DNA from: Opitutia bacterium
Lineage (GTDB): Bacteria; Verrucomicrobiota; Verrucomicrobiia; Opitutales; Opitutaceae
Length of the DNA stretch: 32,612 bases
NCBI GenBank assembly: GCA_003142955.1
Contig: PLOH01000119.1
Location: forward strand, 11,522-44,133
Reading direction: 5' to 3'
A program made the position numbers and the translations under genes. Positions 8,291 to 16,116 of this stretch are shown here, one piece after another. The notes under the pieces were generated by a model, which saw only the letters and a program-made list of their open reading frames with translations, was not told the origin of the DNA and ran no database searches. Every line of letters starts with the position of its first letter. Positions within the stretch are counted from its first letter, which is position 1.

Positions 8291-9508
8291 TCAGGACCGA
8301 AGGTTGGTGATGCTCGATTGAGTAGTGCGGCGGGCCGCGAGGTCGGCTTCCAAGACCGCATCGAGGTCAGCCGGTTCGAAATTCGACGTTACCTGAAGAG
8401 TGTTATCAATGAGCTCCGGAATAGCAAGGAACGGGACCCGGCCGGCCAGAAACGCCGTCACCGCCACCTCGTTGGCGGCGTTGAAAACGGCGGGAGCAAC
8501 CCCGCCGGCCATCATGGCCGATCGGGCCAGCGACAGACAGGGATAGCGCGTCTCGTCCACCGGCCGGAAATCGAGGCTGAACAGCCGGTCGAGGTCGATC
8601 GGCGCGGCGACCCCTGGCAGGCGTTCGGGATAGAGCAGCGCGTGTTGGATGGGAAAAGTCATCGACGGGGGAGCGAGTTGCGCGAGCATCGTGCCGTCGG
8701 CGAACTGGACCAGGCAATGGACGATGCTTTGGGGGTGCAGGACCGCCTGGCATTGGTCGGGCCGCAGGCCGAACAGCCACTGCGCCTCGATCAGTTCCAG
8801 TCCCTTGTTGGCCAGCGTGGCCGAGTCGACCGTGATCTTGGGCCCCATCGACCAGTTCGGATGCTTGAGCGCGTCCTCGGGCGTCACGCGTCCCAGCGCC
8901 GCCAGCGGGAGCTCGCGAAACGCCCCGCCGGAGGCCGTCAGGACAATGCGGCGCACCGCCGCGGCCGAGTGACCCTCCAGGCATTGGAAGACCGCGTTGT
9001 GTTCGCTGTCGACCGGCAACAACCGGACGCCGTGGGCGCGCGCCTCCGCCATGACGAACTTGCCGGCCACCACCAGGATCTCCTTCGAGGCGAGGGCGAG
9101 ATCCTTGCGCGCGGCCAGCGCCGCCAGCGCGGGTCGCAACCCGACGGTGCCGACCACGGCCACGAGCACCAAGTCGGCCTCCGGCAGTTGCGCCAGATCG
9201 ATCAAGCCGCTAAGTCCACCGTAGAGCTGCGCGCCGGCCGGAAACGCCGCCAGATCGGCGCGGGCTTCTGCCAGCGCGCCATTCTCGAAAACGCCAATGT
9301 GACGGACGCCGAACTGGCGCGCAATTTCGGCGAGGCGCCGGTGATTGGTGCAGGCCGCGATGCCCACGAGTTCCAATCGATCGCGGTGGGCGGCCACCAC
9401 GCGCAGGGTGTTCTCGCCGATGGAACCGGTGGCGCCGAGCAGTACGATGCGCCTTTTTGCGGCGGTGGTGGGTGCGGGCGGGGTAGATTGCTGCATGGGT
9501 TTCAGCAA
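8291..9508 (-). CDS. dxr: 1-deoxy-D-xylulose 5-phosphate reductoisomerase
   Basis: Dxr catalyses the NADPH-dependent rearrangement and reduction of DXP to MEP, the committed step of the MEP pathway. The 405 residues match the family length. GATGSIG (25-31) is the NADPH-binding motif. Further in are LASKE and the metal/substrate segment VDSEHNA, followed by the family segments TASGGAF and PNWSMGPKITVDSATLANKG. Two in-frame ATG codons (9508 and 9496) are possible starts because the first residues are variable. It follows cdsA by 17 bases and is followed at once by rseP. Having dxr and ispG in one chain couples two MEP enzymes with UppS, which uses their product. Confidence 0.97.
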   Translation of the reverse strand: MLKPMQQSTPPAPTTAAKRRIVLLGATGSIGENTLRVVAAHRDRLELVGIAACTNHRRLAEIARQFGVRHIGVFENGALAEARADLAAFPAGAQLYGGLSGLIDLAQLPEADLVLVAVVGTVGLRPALAALAARKDLALASKEILVVAGKFVMAEARAHGVRLLPVDSEHNAVFQCLEGHSAAAVRRIVLTASGGAFRELPLAALGRVTPEDALKHPNWSMGPKITVDSATLANKGLELIEAQWLFGLRPDQCQAVLHPQSIVHCLVQFADGTMLAQLAPPSMTFPIQHALLYPERLPGVAAPIDLDRLFSLDFRPVDETRYPCLSLARSAMMAGGVAPAVFNAANEVAVTAFLAGRVPFLAIPELIDNTLQVTSNFEPADLDAVLEADLAARRTTQSSITNLRS

Positions 9509-9525
9509 GAAAAACGGCCAGACGT

Positions 9526-10344
9526 TTACAGCAGGTGAAACACCGCCCAGCCAACCGGGGCAATGAGAATCAGGCTGTCGGACAAATCAAACACGCCCCC
9601 GATGCCGGGGATGGTTTGGCCGGCGTCTTTGATATCCGCGCGGCGTTTGATGATCGATTCCACGAGATCGGAGACCACCCCGAGAATCGCGAGCGGCAGG
9701 GCGACGATGGCACCGATCGCCGGCGTGAAATTCGCCGGAAGGTAGGCGCGGCAGCCCCAGGCCAGCCCGGCCCCTGCGATCACGGAGAGCAGCACGCCGC
9801 CCGCCACTCCCTCCCAGGATTTCTTCGGGCTGATGTTGGGCGCCATCTTGTGCCGGCCGATGGCGAGGCCCGTGAGCAAAGCTCCGGTGTCACACAACTT
9901 GCTCACGGCGATCAGCCAGAATGCGAGCACCAGACCGGTGTGCGGATGGGGAGTGGCAATGAGCGCGATCCGCACCAGGAAATGCAGCATGAACGGCACG
10001 TAGACGAGCCCGAACAAGGTCCAGCAAAGTGTTTCGACCCGGTTCTGGGCTTCCCGCTCGCCGAGAATCCGCACCGAAAACACGATGACTCCCAGGGCCA
10101 GCAATTCCCCTGCCGTGACGTTCGGCTCAAAATAGCGGGGTGCCAGCGTGATGGCCGCGCCCAAGGCGAGCCCCAGCCGGTTGAAGGGGGCGAGTTCCAT
10201 GTGGCCGAGCATCGCATAGAACTCGTACAGCGTGAGCACGCTCATCGCGGTGATGAGCCAGACGGCGCCGTCAATGCCGAAAAAGCGGAGGCAGAGCAGG
10301 AGGAGGCTCCAAAGAATGATGGTGCTGATCGTCCGTTTGAGCAC
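9526..10344 (-). CDS. cdsA: Phosphatidate cytidylyltransferase
   Basis: CdsA is an integral membrane enzyme that makes CDP-diacylglycerol from phosphatidate and CTP for phospholipid synthesis. The 272 residues contain about seven to eight hydrophobic segments. The family region is clear: SPKKSWEGVAGG, then DLVESIIKRRADIKDAG and PGIGGVFDLSDSL near the C-terminus. In the classical signature the last part reads HGG-x-x-D-R-x-D; here it is IGG followed by DLSD, so the usual histidine and arginine are replaced. The lysine and aspartate of KRRADIKD are intact, so the enzyme is probably active. It lies 23 bases after uppS. Confidence 0.93.
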   Translation of the reverse strand: MLKRTISTIILWSLLLLCLRFFGIDGAVWLITAMSVLTLYEFYAMLGHMELAPFNRLGLALGAAITLAPRYFEPNVTAGELLALGVIVFSVRILGEREAQNRVETLCWTLFGLVYVPFMLHFLVRIALIATPHPHTGLVLAFWLIAVSKLCDTGALLTGLAIGRHKMAPNISPKKSWEGVAGGVLLSVIAGAGLAWGCRAYLPANFTPAIGAIVALPLAILGVVSDLVESIIKRRADIKDAGQTIPGIGGVFDLSDSLILIAPVGWAVFHLL

Positions 10345-10367
10345 GGGCGGGAACGGGGGTCGGAGGA

Positions 10368-11132
10368 TTATTGATTAACTGCGGGCCGGTGGACCCTGAC
10401 GGGGGGCTTGACCTGTTCGCCGGTGAGGCCGAACCGCCGCTCCCGGCGCTGGTACTCTTCGATGGCGGTGACGAGTTCGGCCTTGGTGAAATCGGGCCAC
10501 AGAACCGGGGAGAAGATCATCTCCGCATAGGCACACTGCATAAGAAGGAAATTGCTGAGCCGCGTTTCTCCCGAAGTTCGGATCAATAAGTCGGGATCCG
10601 GCAGGTCGGCGGTGTAGAGATACCGGCTCAGCGCGCTCCACGAGCACTCCTCTGGCTTTTCTCGTCCGGCGACGACGGCGTCGGCGTAGGCGCGAGCGGC
10701 GTCGGCGAGCTCGGTGCGGGAACCATAATTGAGCGCCAACACCAGGTTCCAGTCCGTGAATTCCTGGGTCGCGGCGATCGCGCGCTTGAGTTCTTTGAGC
10801 GGCCCCGCCGGCAGCTCCTCGATCCGGCCGATCGTGTGCAGGCGGATGCGATTCTTGATCAGGGTCTTGGCTTCGCGCCGGAGAAACAACTCGAGCAGGC
10901 TCATCAGCGCCGAGACCTCGTCCGGCGGGCGTTGCCAGTTCTCGGCCGAGAACGCGTAAAGCGTCAAATACTGGATGCCCAGTTCACGCGCCGCGTCGAT
11001 GATGGAGCGCACCGTCTCCACGCCGCGGCGGTGACCCTCGATGCGCGGGAGGCCGCGCTGCTTCGCCCACCGCCCGTTGCCGTCCATGATGATGGCGACG
11101 TGGCGGGGAACATTGGGGCCGGCGGAAGGCAT
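10368..11132 (-). CDS. uppS: Isoprenyl transferase (undecaprenyl diphosphate synthase)
   Basis: UppS condenses isopentenyl diphosphate units in cis to make the C55 lipid carrier for peptidoglycan and other surface glycans. The 254-residue protein has the catalytic aspartate in IIMDGNGRWAKQRG (from residue 14; D17), then YAFSAENWQRP, LNYGSRTELADA, and the C-terminal DLLIRTSGETRLSNFLLMQ. All key cis-prenyltransferase motifs are present. It is the first gene of the minus-strand chain leading to ispG and is divergent from the nucleosidase gene at 11252. Its promoter must lie in the 119 bases between them. Confidence 0.97.
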   Translation of the reverse strand: MPSAGPNVPRHVAIIMDGNGRWAKQRGLPRIEGHRRGVETVRSIIDAARELGIQYLTLYAFSAENWQRPPDEVSALMSLLELFLRREAKTLIKNRIRLHTIGRIEELPAGPLKELKRAIAATQEFTDWNLVLALNYGSRTELADAARAYADAVVAGREKPEECSWSALSRYLYTADLPDPDLLIRTSGETRLSNFLLMQCAYAEMIFSPVLWPDFTKAELVTAIEEYQRRERRFGLTGEQVKPPVRVHRPAVNQ

Positions 11133-11251
11133 GCGTGGATTCCGGCCCTTTATGAGGGGGCGTCGCCGTTTGACAAGGGGAATGACCGGCCGGAGGATTT
11201 GACCCAGAAAGCGGTTGCGTCGCCGTTCAGGCCGTCGCCTAGTCAGCAGGT
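11133..11251. promoter_or_regulatory. Divergent promoter region, uppS / MTAP-like gene
   Basis: The gap contains TTGACA on the plus strand (11170-11175) and, overlapping it on the minus strand, TTGTCA (11176-11171). On the minus strand TAAAGG follows after 18 bases, a weak -10 for uppS. No good -10 is seen for the plus-strand element. The shared sequence suggests back-to-back -35 elements, but support is thin. AGCAGGT precedes the plus-strand ATG as a possible ribosome binding site. Confidence 0.3.
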
Positions 11252-11956
11252 ATGAAGGTCGCGTTCCTCAGCGGCACGAGCATAGTAAACAGCACCCGGT
11301 TCGCGGCGTGGGCGGTCCGCACGATTACGACGCGGTTTGGCACGGTTACTTACCGGCAGCACGGGGAATTTGTGTTAATCAACCGGCATGGCGACGGCTT
11401 TCCGCTGCCGCCGCATGCGATCAACCACCGCGCCAACATCCGCGCGCTGGCGGACCTGGATTACCGGGACGTGCTGTCGCTCAATTCTGTCGGCTCGCTC
11501 AAGCCGGAATTACCGCCCGGTACTTTGGTCTCGTGCGGCGATTACGTGGGCCTTCAGCAGGGCCCGGCCACGTTCTTCGACACCGAACTCAAGGGCGGCG
11601 CACCGGGCATTGCCAATAATCTGATCCCCGTTCTGGTTGCGAAGCTGGCGCCGGAATTTGAGGTCAAGACCGGCATGGTCTACGTGCAGATGCGCGGACC
11701 GCGATTTGAAACCAAGGCCGAGATCCGAATCATCAAGGACTGGGGCGACGTGATCGGCATGACCGCCGCCCATGAGGCCGATCTGTGCGTCGAGGCTGGC
11801 TTGCACTACAACAGCCTGGCGCTGGTCGACAACTACGCCAACGGTCTCGCCGGGACCGAGATCGATTTCGCGCGGTTCCAGCACCTGGTGAAATCCAACC
11901 AGGAGAAAGTCGACCGGCTCTTCGGGCGGATGCTGGAGATCTTCGCCGAAGCCTAG
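11252..11956 (+). CDS. MTA phosphorylase-like purine nucleoside phosphorylase
   Basis: This 234-residue cytoplasmic protein belongs to the PNP/UDP phosphorylase superfamily and is closest in motif content to 5'-methylthioadenosine phosphorylases, which split MTA into adenine and methylthioribose 1-phosphate. Visible motifs are NRHGDGFPLPPHAINHRAN (44-62), GSLKPELPPG (81-90), RGPRFETKAEIR (148-159) and GMTAAHEADL (169-178) followed by DNY (193-195). The family normally has EGPRFSTRAE and a proline before the glutamate in the last motif, so substrate preference may differ, for example MTA, S-methylthioinosine or another purine nucleoside. It is also shorter than typical MTAPs (about 280). It stands alone, divergent from uppS, with a terminator-like palindrome downstream. 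Confidence 0.85.
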   Translation: MKVAFLSGTSIVNSTRFAAWAVRTITTRFGTVTYRQHGEFVLINRHGDGFPLPPHAINHRANIRALADLDYRDVLSLNSVGSLKPELPPGTLVSCGDYVGLQQGPATFFDTELKGGAPGIANNLIPVLVAKLAPEFEVKTGMVYVQMRGPRFETKAEIRIIKDWGDVIGMTAAHEADLCVEAGLHYNSLALVDNYANGLAGTEIDFARFQHLVKSNQEKVDRLFGRMLEIFAEA

Positions 11957-12015
11957 ATTCTGCCGTTCGGTTGGATCACGGGCCGGGAGTCCAGCGGCGC
12001 CGGGCCAACCGGTGG

Positions 12016-12086
12016 AATGTGGAAATCAGAAACCCCGGAGCTGGGGAACCGCATTCCAGCCTTCCTGATTTCCACATTGCCTTTTT
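12016..12086. terminator. Palindrome followed by T-run between convergent genes
   Basis: AATGTGGAAATCAG (12016-12029) and CTGATTTCCACATT (12065-12078) are perfect 14-base inverted repeats. The loop holds a second small hairpin (CCCC at 12033-12036 with GGGG at 12043-12046). On the plus strand GCCTTTTT follows, ending at 12086. The position between the plus-strand nucleosidase gene and the minus-strand cupin gene suits a terminator for the former, perhaps serving both. The long perfect arms also resemble a small mobile palindrome. Confidence 0.5.
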
Positions 12087-12146
12087 GCGACATGCCGGGT
12101 GGCGAATGACGGTTGGCTGCATCCGGCGGCGACCGGTGCAGGCCGC

Positions 12147-12626
12147 TCAGCCTCCCATCCGGTCGCCCACCTTGGCGGACCGCAGGCGGGCCAGGAAGGC
12201 GGGCACCGCGGCCTCGCCCTCCGGCGGCGCCCAGGGCGCAAACGTGGTGCCGCGGACCGGATCGTAAGGCCCCTGCTTCACCTCAAAGAACACGCCGTCG
12301 TCCTCGACCGGCAGCCAGCCGTGCCAGACGCGGGCGGCAATTTCGAAGCCCAGGGCATCGCCGGATTTGCCCAATCGGACCTTCTCGGTGATCACGCCGG
12401 TTTCGTCGAAAATGAACAGATCGAACGCCCCCTGCAGCACCACCGCGCACTCCCACTGGATTTCATGCAGATGAGGTCGGAAATAGGTATCGAGCTTGGT
12501 GGCGACCAACAGGCGCTGCACCGGATCCTCCGGCACCGGATGAAGATTGTAGTTGGACCGCCGCCGGGTGACCTCGGTGGCCCGTTTGATCAATCCGTTG
12601 ATGATTTCCTGGTTGATAAGTTTCAT
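12147..12626 (-). CDS. WbuC-family cupin fold metalloprotein
   Basis: The 159 residues match the WbuC cupin family, small proteins often found in or near polysaccharide gene clusters with no established reaction. The N-terminal helix region ends in RRRSNYNLHPVPEDPVQRLL. The barrel then has YFRPHLHEIQWECAVVLQG, which supplies metal-binding histidines, followed by VWHGWLP and FFEVKQGPYDP, and the C-terminal FAPWAPPEGE typical of the family. The gene converges with the nucleosidase gene and is divergent from the dehydrogenase at 12782. No polysaccharide genes lie around it, so context does not reveal its role. Confidence 0.85.
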   Translation of the reverse strand: MKLINQEIINGLIKRATEVTRRRSNYNLHPVPEDPVQRLLVATKLDTYFRPHLHEIQWECAVVLQGAFDLFIFDETGVITEKVRLGKSGDALGFEIAARVWHGWLPVEDDGVFFEVKQGPYDPVRGTTFAPWAPPEGEAAVPAFLARLRSAKVGDRMGG

Positions 12627-12781
12627 CGTTCGAGTTCTCCGGGACGATTTTGCGCCATTGCCCGATCCTCCCGGCGATTGACTCTCAGGACAGCAGCCGT
12701 GGCGAACAAGGGTAAAACAGCAGGCCGAATTGCGCGCGGAGCTTTTCTTTGCGGACCGCGTGTGTTTAGTAGTCGGCCATC

Positions 12782-13612
12782 ATGAAAACCATCGGCGTAA
12801 TCGGGCTCGGGATCATCGGCGGGACGTGGACGAAACATTATGCGGCCGCGGGGGTGTTGGCCGGTTGCTGGAATCGCACGCCGCAGCCAACCCGACCGTG
12901 CTGGAAGGAGTCACCGGAAGCGGTGGCGGATGCCGCGGATGCGATCCAGATCGTGGTGGCTGATCCGCCGGCGGTCCAAGGCATATTGGACCGAATTCTG
13001 CCCCGGCTGGGCGCGGGGAAAATAGTGATTCAGTCGAGCACGATCGATCCGGACAGCAGTGATCGCTTCCGGACGCAGGTGGAGGCACGCGGAGCGCGTT
13101 ACCTGGAGGCCCCGTTTACGGGCAGCAAGCCGGCGGCCGAACAACGGAAGACCGTGTTTTACCTCGGGGGGCCTGCCGACCTCATCGCGGCGGTGCAACC
13201 GCTGCTGCAGCTGGTGTCGGAGAAGCGCCTGGTCATCGCGGCCGAGCCGCGGAAGGCGGCGGCGCTCAAACTCGCCATGAACCTCAATCTCGCGGTGATG
13301 CTCGAAGGCCTGTGCGAGGCGCTGACCTTTGCCCGCCGGGCGGGAATCAGTGACGACACGTTTTTCGATGCGCTCGCTGGGAACGTCGGCTACTCCCCGT
13401 TGGCCGAGCTCAAAGAGCCCAAGCTGCGTACCGGTGATTTTTCGCCCCAGTTTTCGGTCAAACACATGCACAAGGACATGCGGCTGGCGTCGGGCGCCGC
13501 GAAGGACTCGCCCTTACCGTTGCTCGAAGCGGCGCGGGAGCGACTGCAGCTGGCCGAGAGCCACGGTTCTGCCGACGAAGATTTCAGCGCGCTGCTGAAG
13601 CTGCTGGCGTAG
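12782..13612 (+). CDS. NAD(P)-dependent beta-hydroxyacid dehydrogenase family protein
   Basis: This 276-residue protein belongs to the 3-hydroxyisobutyrate / 6-phosphogluconate dehydrogenase superfamily. The Rossmann motif GLGIIG is at residues 8-13, with the coenzyme-proximal WNRT (30-33), whose arginine hints at NADPH. The substrate-binding loop reads APFTGSKPAAE (110-120). The likely catalytic lysine is K163 in LKLAMN with N167 following, the expected spacing. The second half is the all-alpha domain. Members reduce short aldehydes such as succinic semialdehyde and glyoxylate, or oxidise hydroxyacids. The exact substrate cannot be read from sequence. It is followed 45 bases later by the MoxR gene on the same strand. 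Confidence 0.85.
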   Translation: MKTIGVIGLGIIGGTWTKHYAAAGVLAGCWNRTPQPTRPCWKESPEAVADAADAIQIVVADPPAVQGILDRILPRLGAGKIVIQSSTIDPDSSDRFRTQVEARGARYLEAPFTGSKPAAEQRKTVFYLGGPADLIAAVQPLLQLVSEKRLVIAAEPRKAAALKLAMNLNLAVMLEGLCEALTFARRAGISDDTFFDALAGNVGYSPLAELKEPKLRTGDFSPQFSVKHMHKDMRLASGAAKDSPLPLLEAARERLQLAESHGSADEDFSALLKLLA

Positions 13613-13657
13613 CCCTTTCGATTTGCTCCTCGGTCGCCTCCCTCTAGCGTCGTTGGC

Positions 13658-14629
13658 ATGACCGAGTTCATGATTACGGACCAGGTGACGGAGGCGCGGC
13701 GGACGCTGGAACGGCTGAAGGCCAACATGCGCCATGCCGTCAAAGGCAAGGACGACGTGATCGAGCGGGCGCTCATCTGTTTTGCCGCGGGGGGGCATCT
13801 GCTGATCGAAGACCTGCCGGGCCTCGGCAAGACCACGCTGGCTTATTCGCTGGCGCGCTCGATGGATTGTTCGTTTTCGCGACTGCAATTCACCAGCGAC
13901 CTCCTCCCCAGCGACGTCACGGGCGTCGCCATCTACGACGAGCACGTGCGGGAGTTCGTGTTCAAGCCCGGGCCGATTTTTGCCAACATCGTCCTGGCGG
14001 ACGAGATCAACCGCGCGACCCCCAAGACCCAGTCGGCTCTGCTCGAAGTGATGGACCGCGCCAAGGTCACGATCGACGGCGAAGCCCACGCCGTCGGCGA
14101 GCCATTCATGGTGCTCGCCACGCAGAATCCGGTGGACTACGAGGGCACCTTTCCGCTGCCCGAAAGCCAGATGGACCGCTTCCTCATGCGGATCCGGATG
14201 GGATATCCCCAGACGGCCGATGAGCTGGAGATCCTTCGCGCCCCGCAGATGACGTATGATTCGATCCAGTTGAATCCGGTCGTGACGCGGGGGGACGTGG
14301 TCAAACTGCAACAACTCTGCACGCAGGTGTTTGTCGAGGAGAGCGTGCTGGACTTCCTCCTCAAGATCGTTGCAGCGACGCGCACCGAGGCGGAATTCAA
14401 GGCGGGGGCCAGTGTGCGCGGAGGCCTGGCGCTGAAACGGGCCGCCCAGGCCCGGGCGCTGCTGAACGGGCGCGATTTTGTGATGCCCGAGGATGTGTTC
14501 GACCTGGTGCTGCCGATTCTGGGGCACCGACTGGCGCTGGTGCGGCCAACCTCGGACGCGCTGGAAGAGCGAAACGCCGTGGCCGTTGCGCTCCGGCGGA
14601 TCGTGGGAGCAATCCCACCGCCATTGTAA
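13658..14629 (+). CDS. MoxR-family AAA+ ATPase
   Basis: MoxR ATPases act as chaperone-like factors that help assemble or activate partner protein complexes. This one is 323 residues with Walker A GLGKTT (55-60), Walker B and neighbouring residues in VLADEINRATPKTQSALLEVMDR, and the family segment ATQNPVDYEGTFPLPESQMDRFLMR. The typical C-terminal lid domain follows. Starts at 13658 or 13670 (MITDQV) are both possible. Downstream are a DUF58 protein and a membrane transglutaminase, the standard MoxR-DUF58-transglutaminase cluster, which supports joint function at the cell envelope. A 203-base gap with a palindrome and terminator separates it from the DUF58 gene, so the trio may not be one transcript. 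Confidence 0.93.
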   Translation: MTEFMITDQVTEARRTLERLKANMRHAVKGKDDVIERALICFAAGGHLLIEDLPGLGKTTLAYSLARSMDCSFSRLQFTSDLLPSDVTGVAIYDEHVREFVFKPGPIFANIVLADEINRATPKTQSALLEVMDRAKVTIDGEAHAVGEPFMVLATQNPVDYEGTFPLPESQMDRFLMRIRMGYPQTADELEILRAPQMTYDSIQLNPVVTRGDVVKLQQLCTQVFVEESVLDFLLKIVAATRTEAEFKAGASVRGGLALKRAAQARALLNGRDFVMPEDVFDLVLPILGHRLALVRPTSDALEERNAVAVALRRIVGAIPPPL

Positions 14630-14642
14630 AGCCGCTGCGCTG

Positions 14643-14816
14643 GAAATCCAAAATTAAAAGTTCCAAGGCACAAGTTCCAAGGATCAAATCACAAATCTCA
14701 AACTTTACATCCCTGATCGCAATCGCCGTACGTCCAGACTTCGAACCGACTTGTATGCACGGTCGGTTTTTGTTTTGAGACTTCGTTGAGATTTGGACCT
14801 TGGATTTTGGGATTTC
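14643..14816. repeat. Large imperfect palindrome between moxR and DUF58 genes
   Basis: The arms mirror each other in several blocks: GAAATCC (14643-14649) with GGATTTC (14810-14816), CCAAGG (14677-14682) with CCTTGG (14798-14803), CAAATCAC/CAAATCTC with GAGATTTG, and TCTCAAA with TTTGAGA. The centre is the hairpin listed as a terminator. The left arm also repeats GTTCCAAGG directly. The bases are much more AT-rich than the flanking genes. It looks like a small inserted palindromic element. Confidence 0.6.
14744..14775 (+). terminator. Intrinsic terminator after the MoxR gene
   Basis: AACCGAC (14744-14750) pairs with GTCGGTT (14762-14768) around an 11-base loop, and the T-run TTTTTGTTTT follows directly. 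This is a good Rho-independent terminator on the plus strand about 115 bases after the MoxR stop. It forms the core of the larger palindrome. Confidence 0.6.
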
Positions 14817-14832
14817 TGACGCCGAATAGTCG

Positions 14833-16116
14833 ATGAATTCTCAGAGCGATGCAGCACCTCCGCGGGCCGAATGGGATGGTCCGAGCATCCGCGTTCGGCA
14901 GCCTGGCCGCTGGAGCGAATTTCTTTGGTCGCTGGTTTACCCGACCACCAATCAACGCGTGATGCCGACCGTGTCGGGCCTGGCGCTGATCGGGCTGGCG
15001 CTCGGGATTGGTTCGGCGGCCTACAACGCGGCCAACAACATCCTGTTTATCACGCTGTCGTTAATCCTTTCGTGCTTGATCCTCAGCGGGGTGATGTCGT
15101 GGGTCAACTTGCGCGGCGTTTCCTGGCTCCTGCTAGTGCCGCGACCGCTGCGCGCGGGCCAGGAGGCGCCCGTCACGCTCGAGTTGCGGAACCGCAAATC
15201 TCGGGTCCCGGTCTACGGGCTTTGGTTCGACCTGGTGGCGCGCCCGGTGGCGGCGGGTCCGCGGCGTCCGGAAGCCACCATCCGGGCGACTTCGGGCCAG
15301 ATCCGGGCGGCGTTTGCCCAGCTCGAAAGACTCACCGAACGCGTGACGTTGTTCCAGCGGGCGCGACTCGATCCGGGCGGCGAGACCCGGCTGGACTGGT
15401 TGTTCAAGCCGGCGCGGCGCGGGCTGGTGCGGGTGGAACTGACTGGCGTCGGTTCGCTGTTTCCCTTCGGTTTTCTCCGCAAGAGTCATGGCACCGCGTT
15501 GCGGCAGGAGGTGCTGGTCTGGCCGGCGCCGTTGGAGTATCAATTTGTCCGCGTCGCCGCCGCCCCGCATTCGGCGGAAGGTGTGCGCCTGGCAAGGGCC
15601 GGAGCGAGTAACGACCTGCTCGCCTTGCGCCGTTACCAGGCGGGCGACTCTCATCGGCTGGTCCATTGGAAAGCGAGCGCGCGTCTCCGCCGGCTCATGG
15701 TCCGGCAATACGCGGCGGAAAGCACCGCAGTCTATTTCCTGCGGATCGATACGGCGGCGGGGATCTGGCTGCGCGAAGAGCAGTTTGAACGGATGTGCGG
15801 TTTCGCGGCGACGCTGGCGGAGGATCTGTTTACCGAGGCCCGCCTGATGGGCGCGGCGATCGACACCGGCGCGGCGATCGCCATCCGTCGGGTGCGGGAC
15901 CTGGAGTTTTTCCTGGATCAGTTGGCGATGCTGGAGTGGAAAACGGAGGATCCGGGATCCGCAACCCAGCCCAAGGTCGGCTTGAAAGAAACAGGCCCGG
16001 ATGCCGGCAACGCTCTCCGGGCCGCCCAGGCCCGCCGCAATATCGTCACCTTTGCCCCGGAAGCGGTCCGGGGCGTGGCCGCCTACGTCGATGGACAGAA
16101 AACGGCCACAGCTTAG
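14833..16116 (+). CDS. DUF58 domain-containing membrane protein
   Basis: The 427 residues contain two membrane helices near the N-terminus (roughly 50-90, SGLALIGLALGIGSAAYN then ILFITLSLILSCLILSGV). A soluble part follows that ends with the DUF58 signature RRYQAGDSHRLVHWKASAR in the second half. DUF58 proteins resemble von Willebrand A-like folds and are regular partners of MoxR ATPases. Their biochemical activity is not settled. The gene follows moxR and overlaps the transglutaminase start by 26 bases, suggesting translational coupling with the latter. The C-terminal 50 residues are low-complexity and not typical of the domain. Confidence 0.9.
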   Translation: MNSQSDAAPPRAEWDGPSIRVRQPGRWSEFLWSLVYPTTNQRVMPTVSGLALIGLALGIGSAAYNAANNILFITLSLILSCLILSGVMSWVNLRGVSWLLLVPRPLRAGQEAPVTLELRNRKSRVPVYGLWFDLVARPVAAGPRRPEATIRATSGQIRAAFAQLERLTERVTLFQRARLDPGGETRLDWLFKPARRGLVRVELTGVGSLFPFGFLRKSHGTALRQEVLVWPAPLEYQFVRVAAAPHSAEGVRLARAGASNDLLALRRYQAGDSHRLVHWKASARLRRLMVRQYAAESTAVYFLRIDTAAGIWLREEQFERMCGFAATLAEDLFTEARLMGAAIDTGAAIAIRRVRDLEFFLDQLAMLEWKTEDPGSATQPKVGLKETGPDAGNALRAAQARRNIVTFAPEAVRGVAAYVDGQKTATA

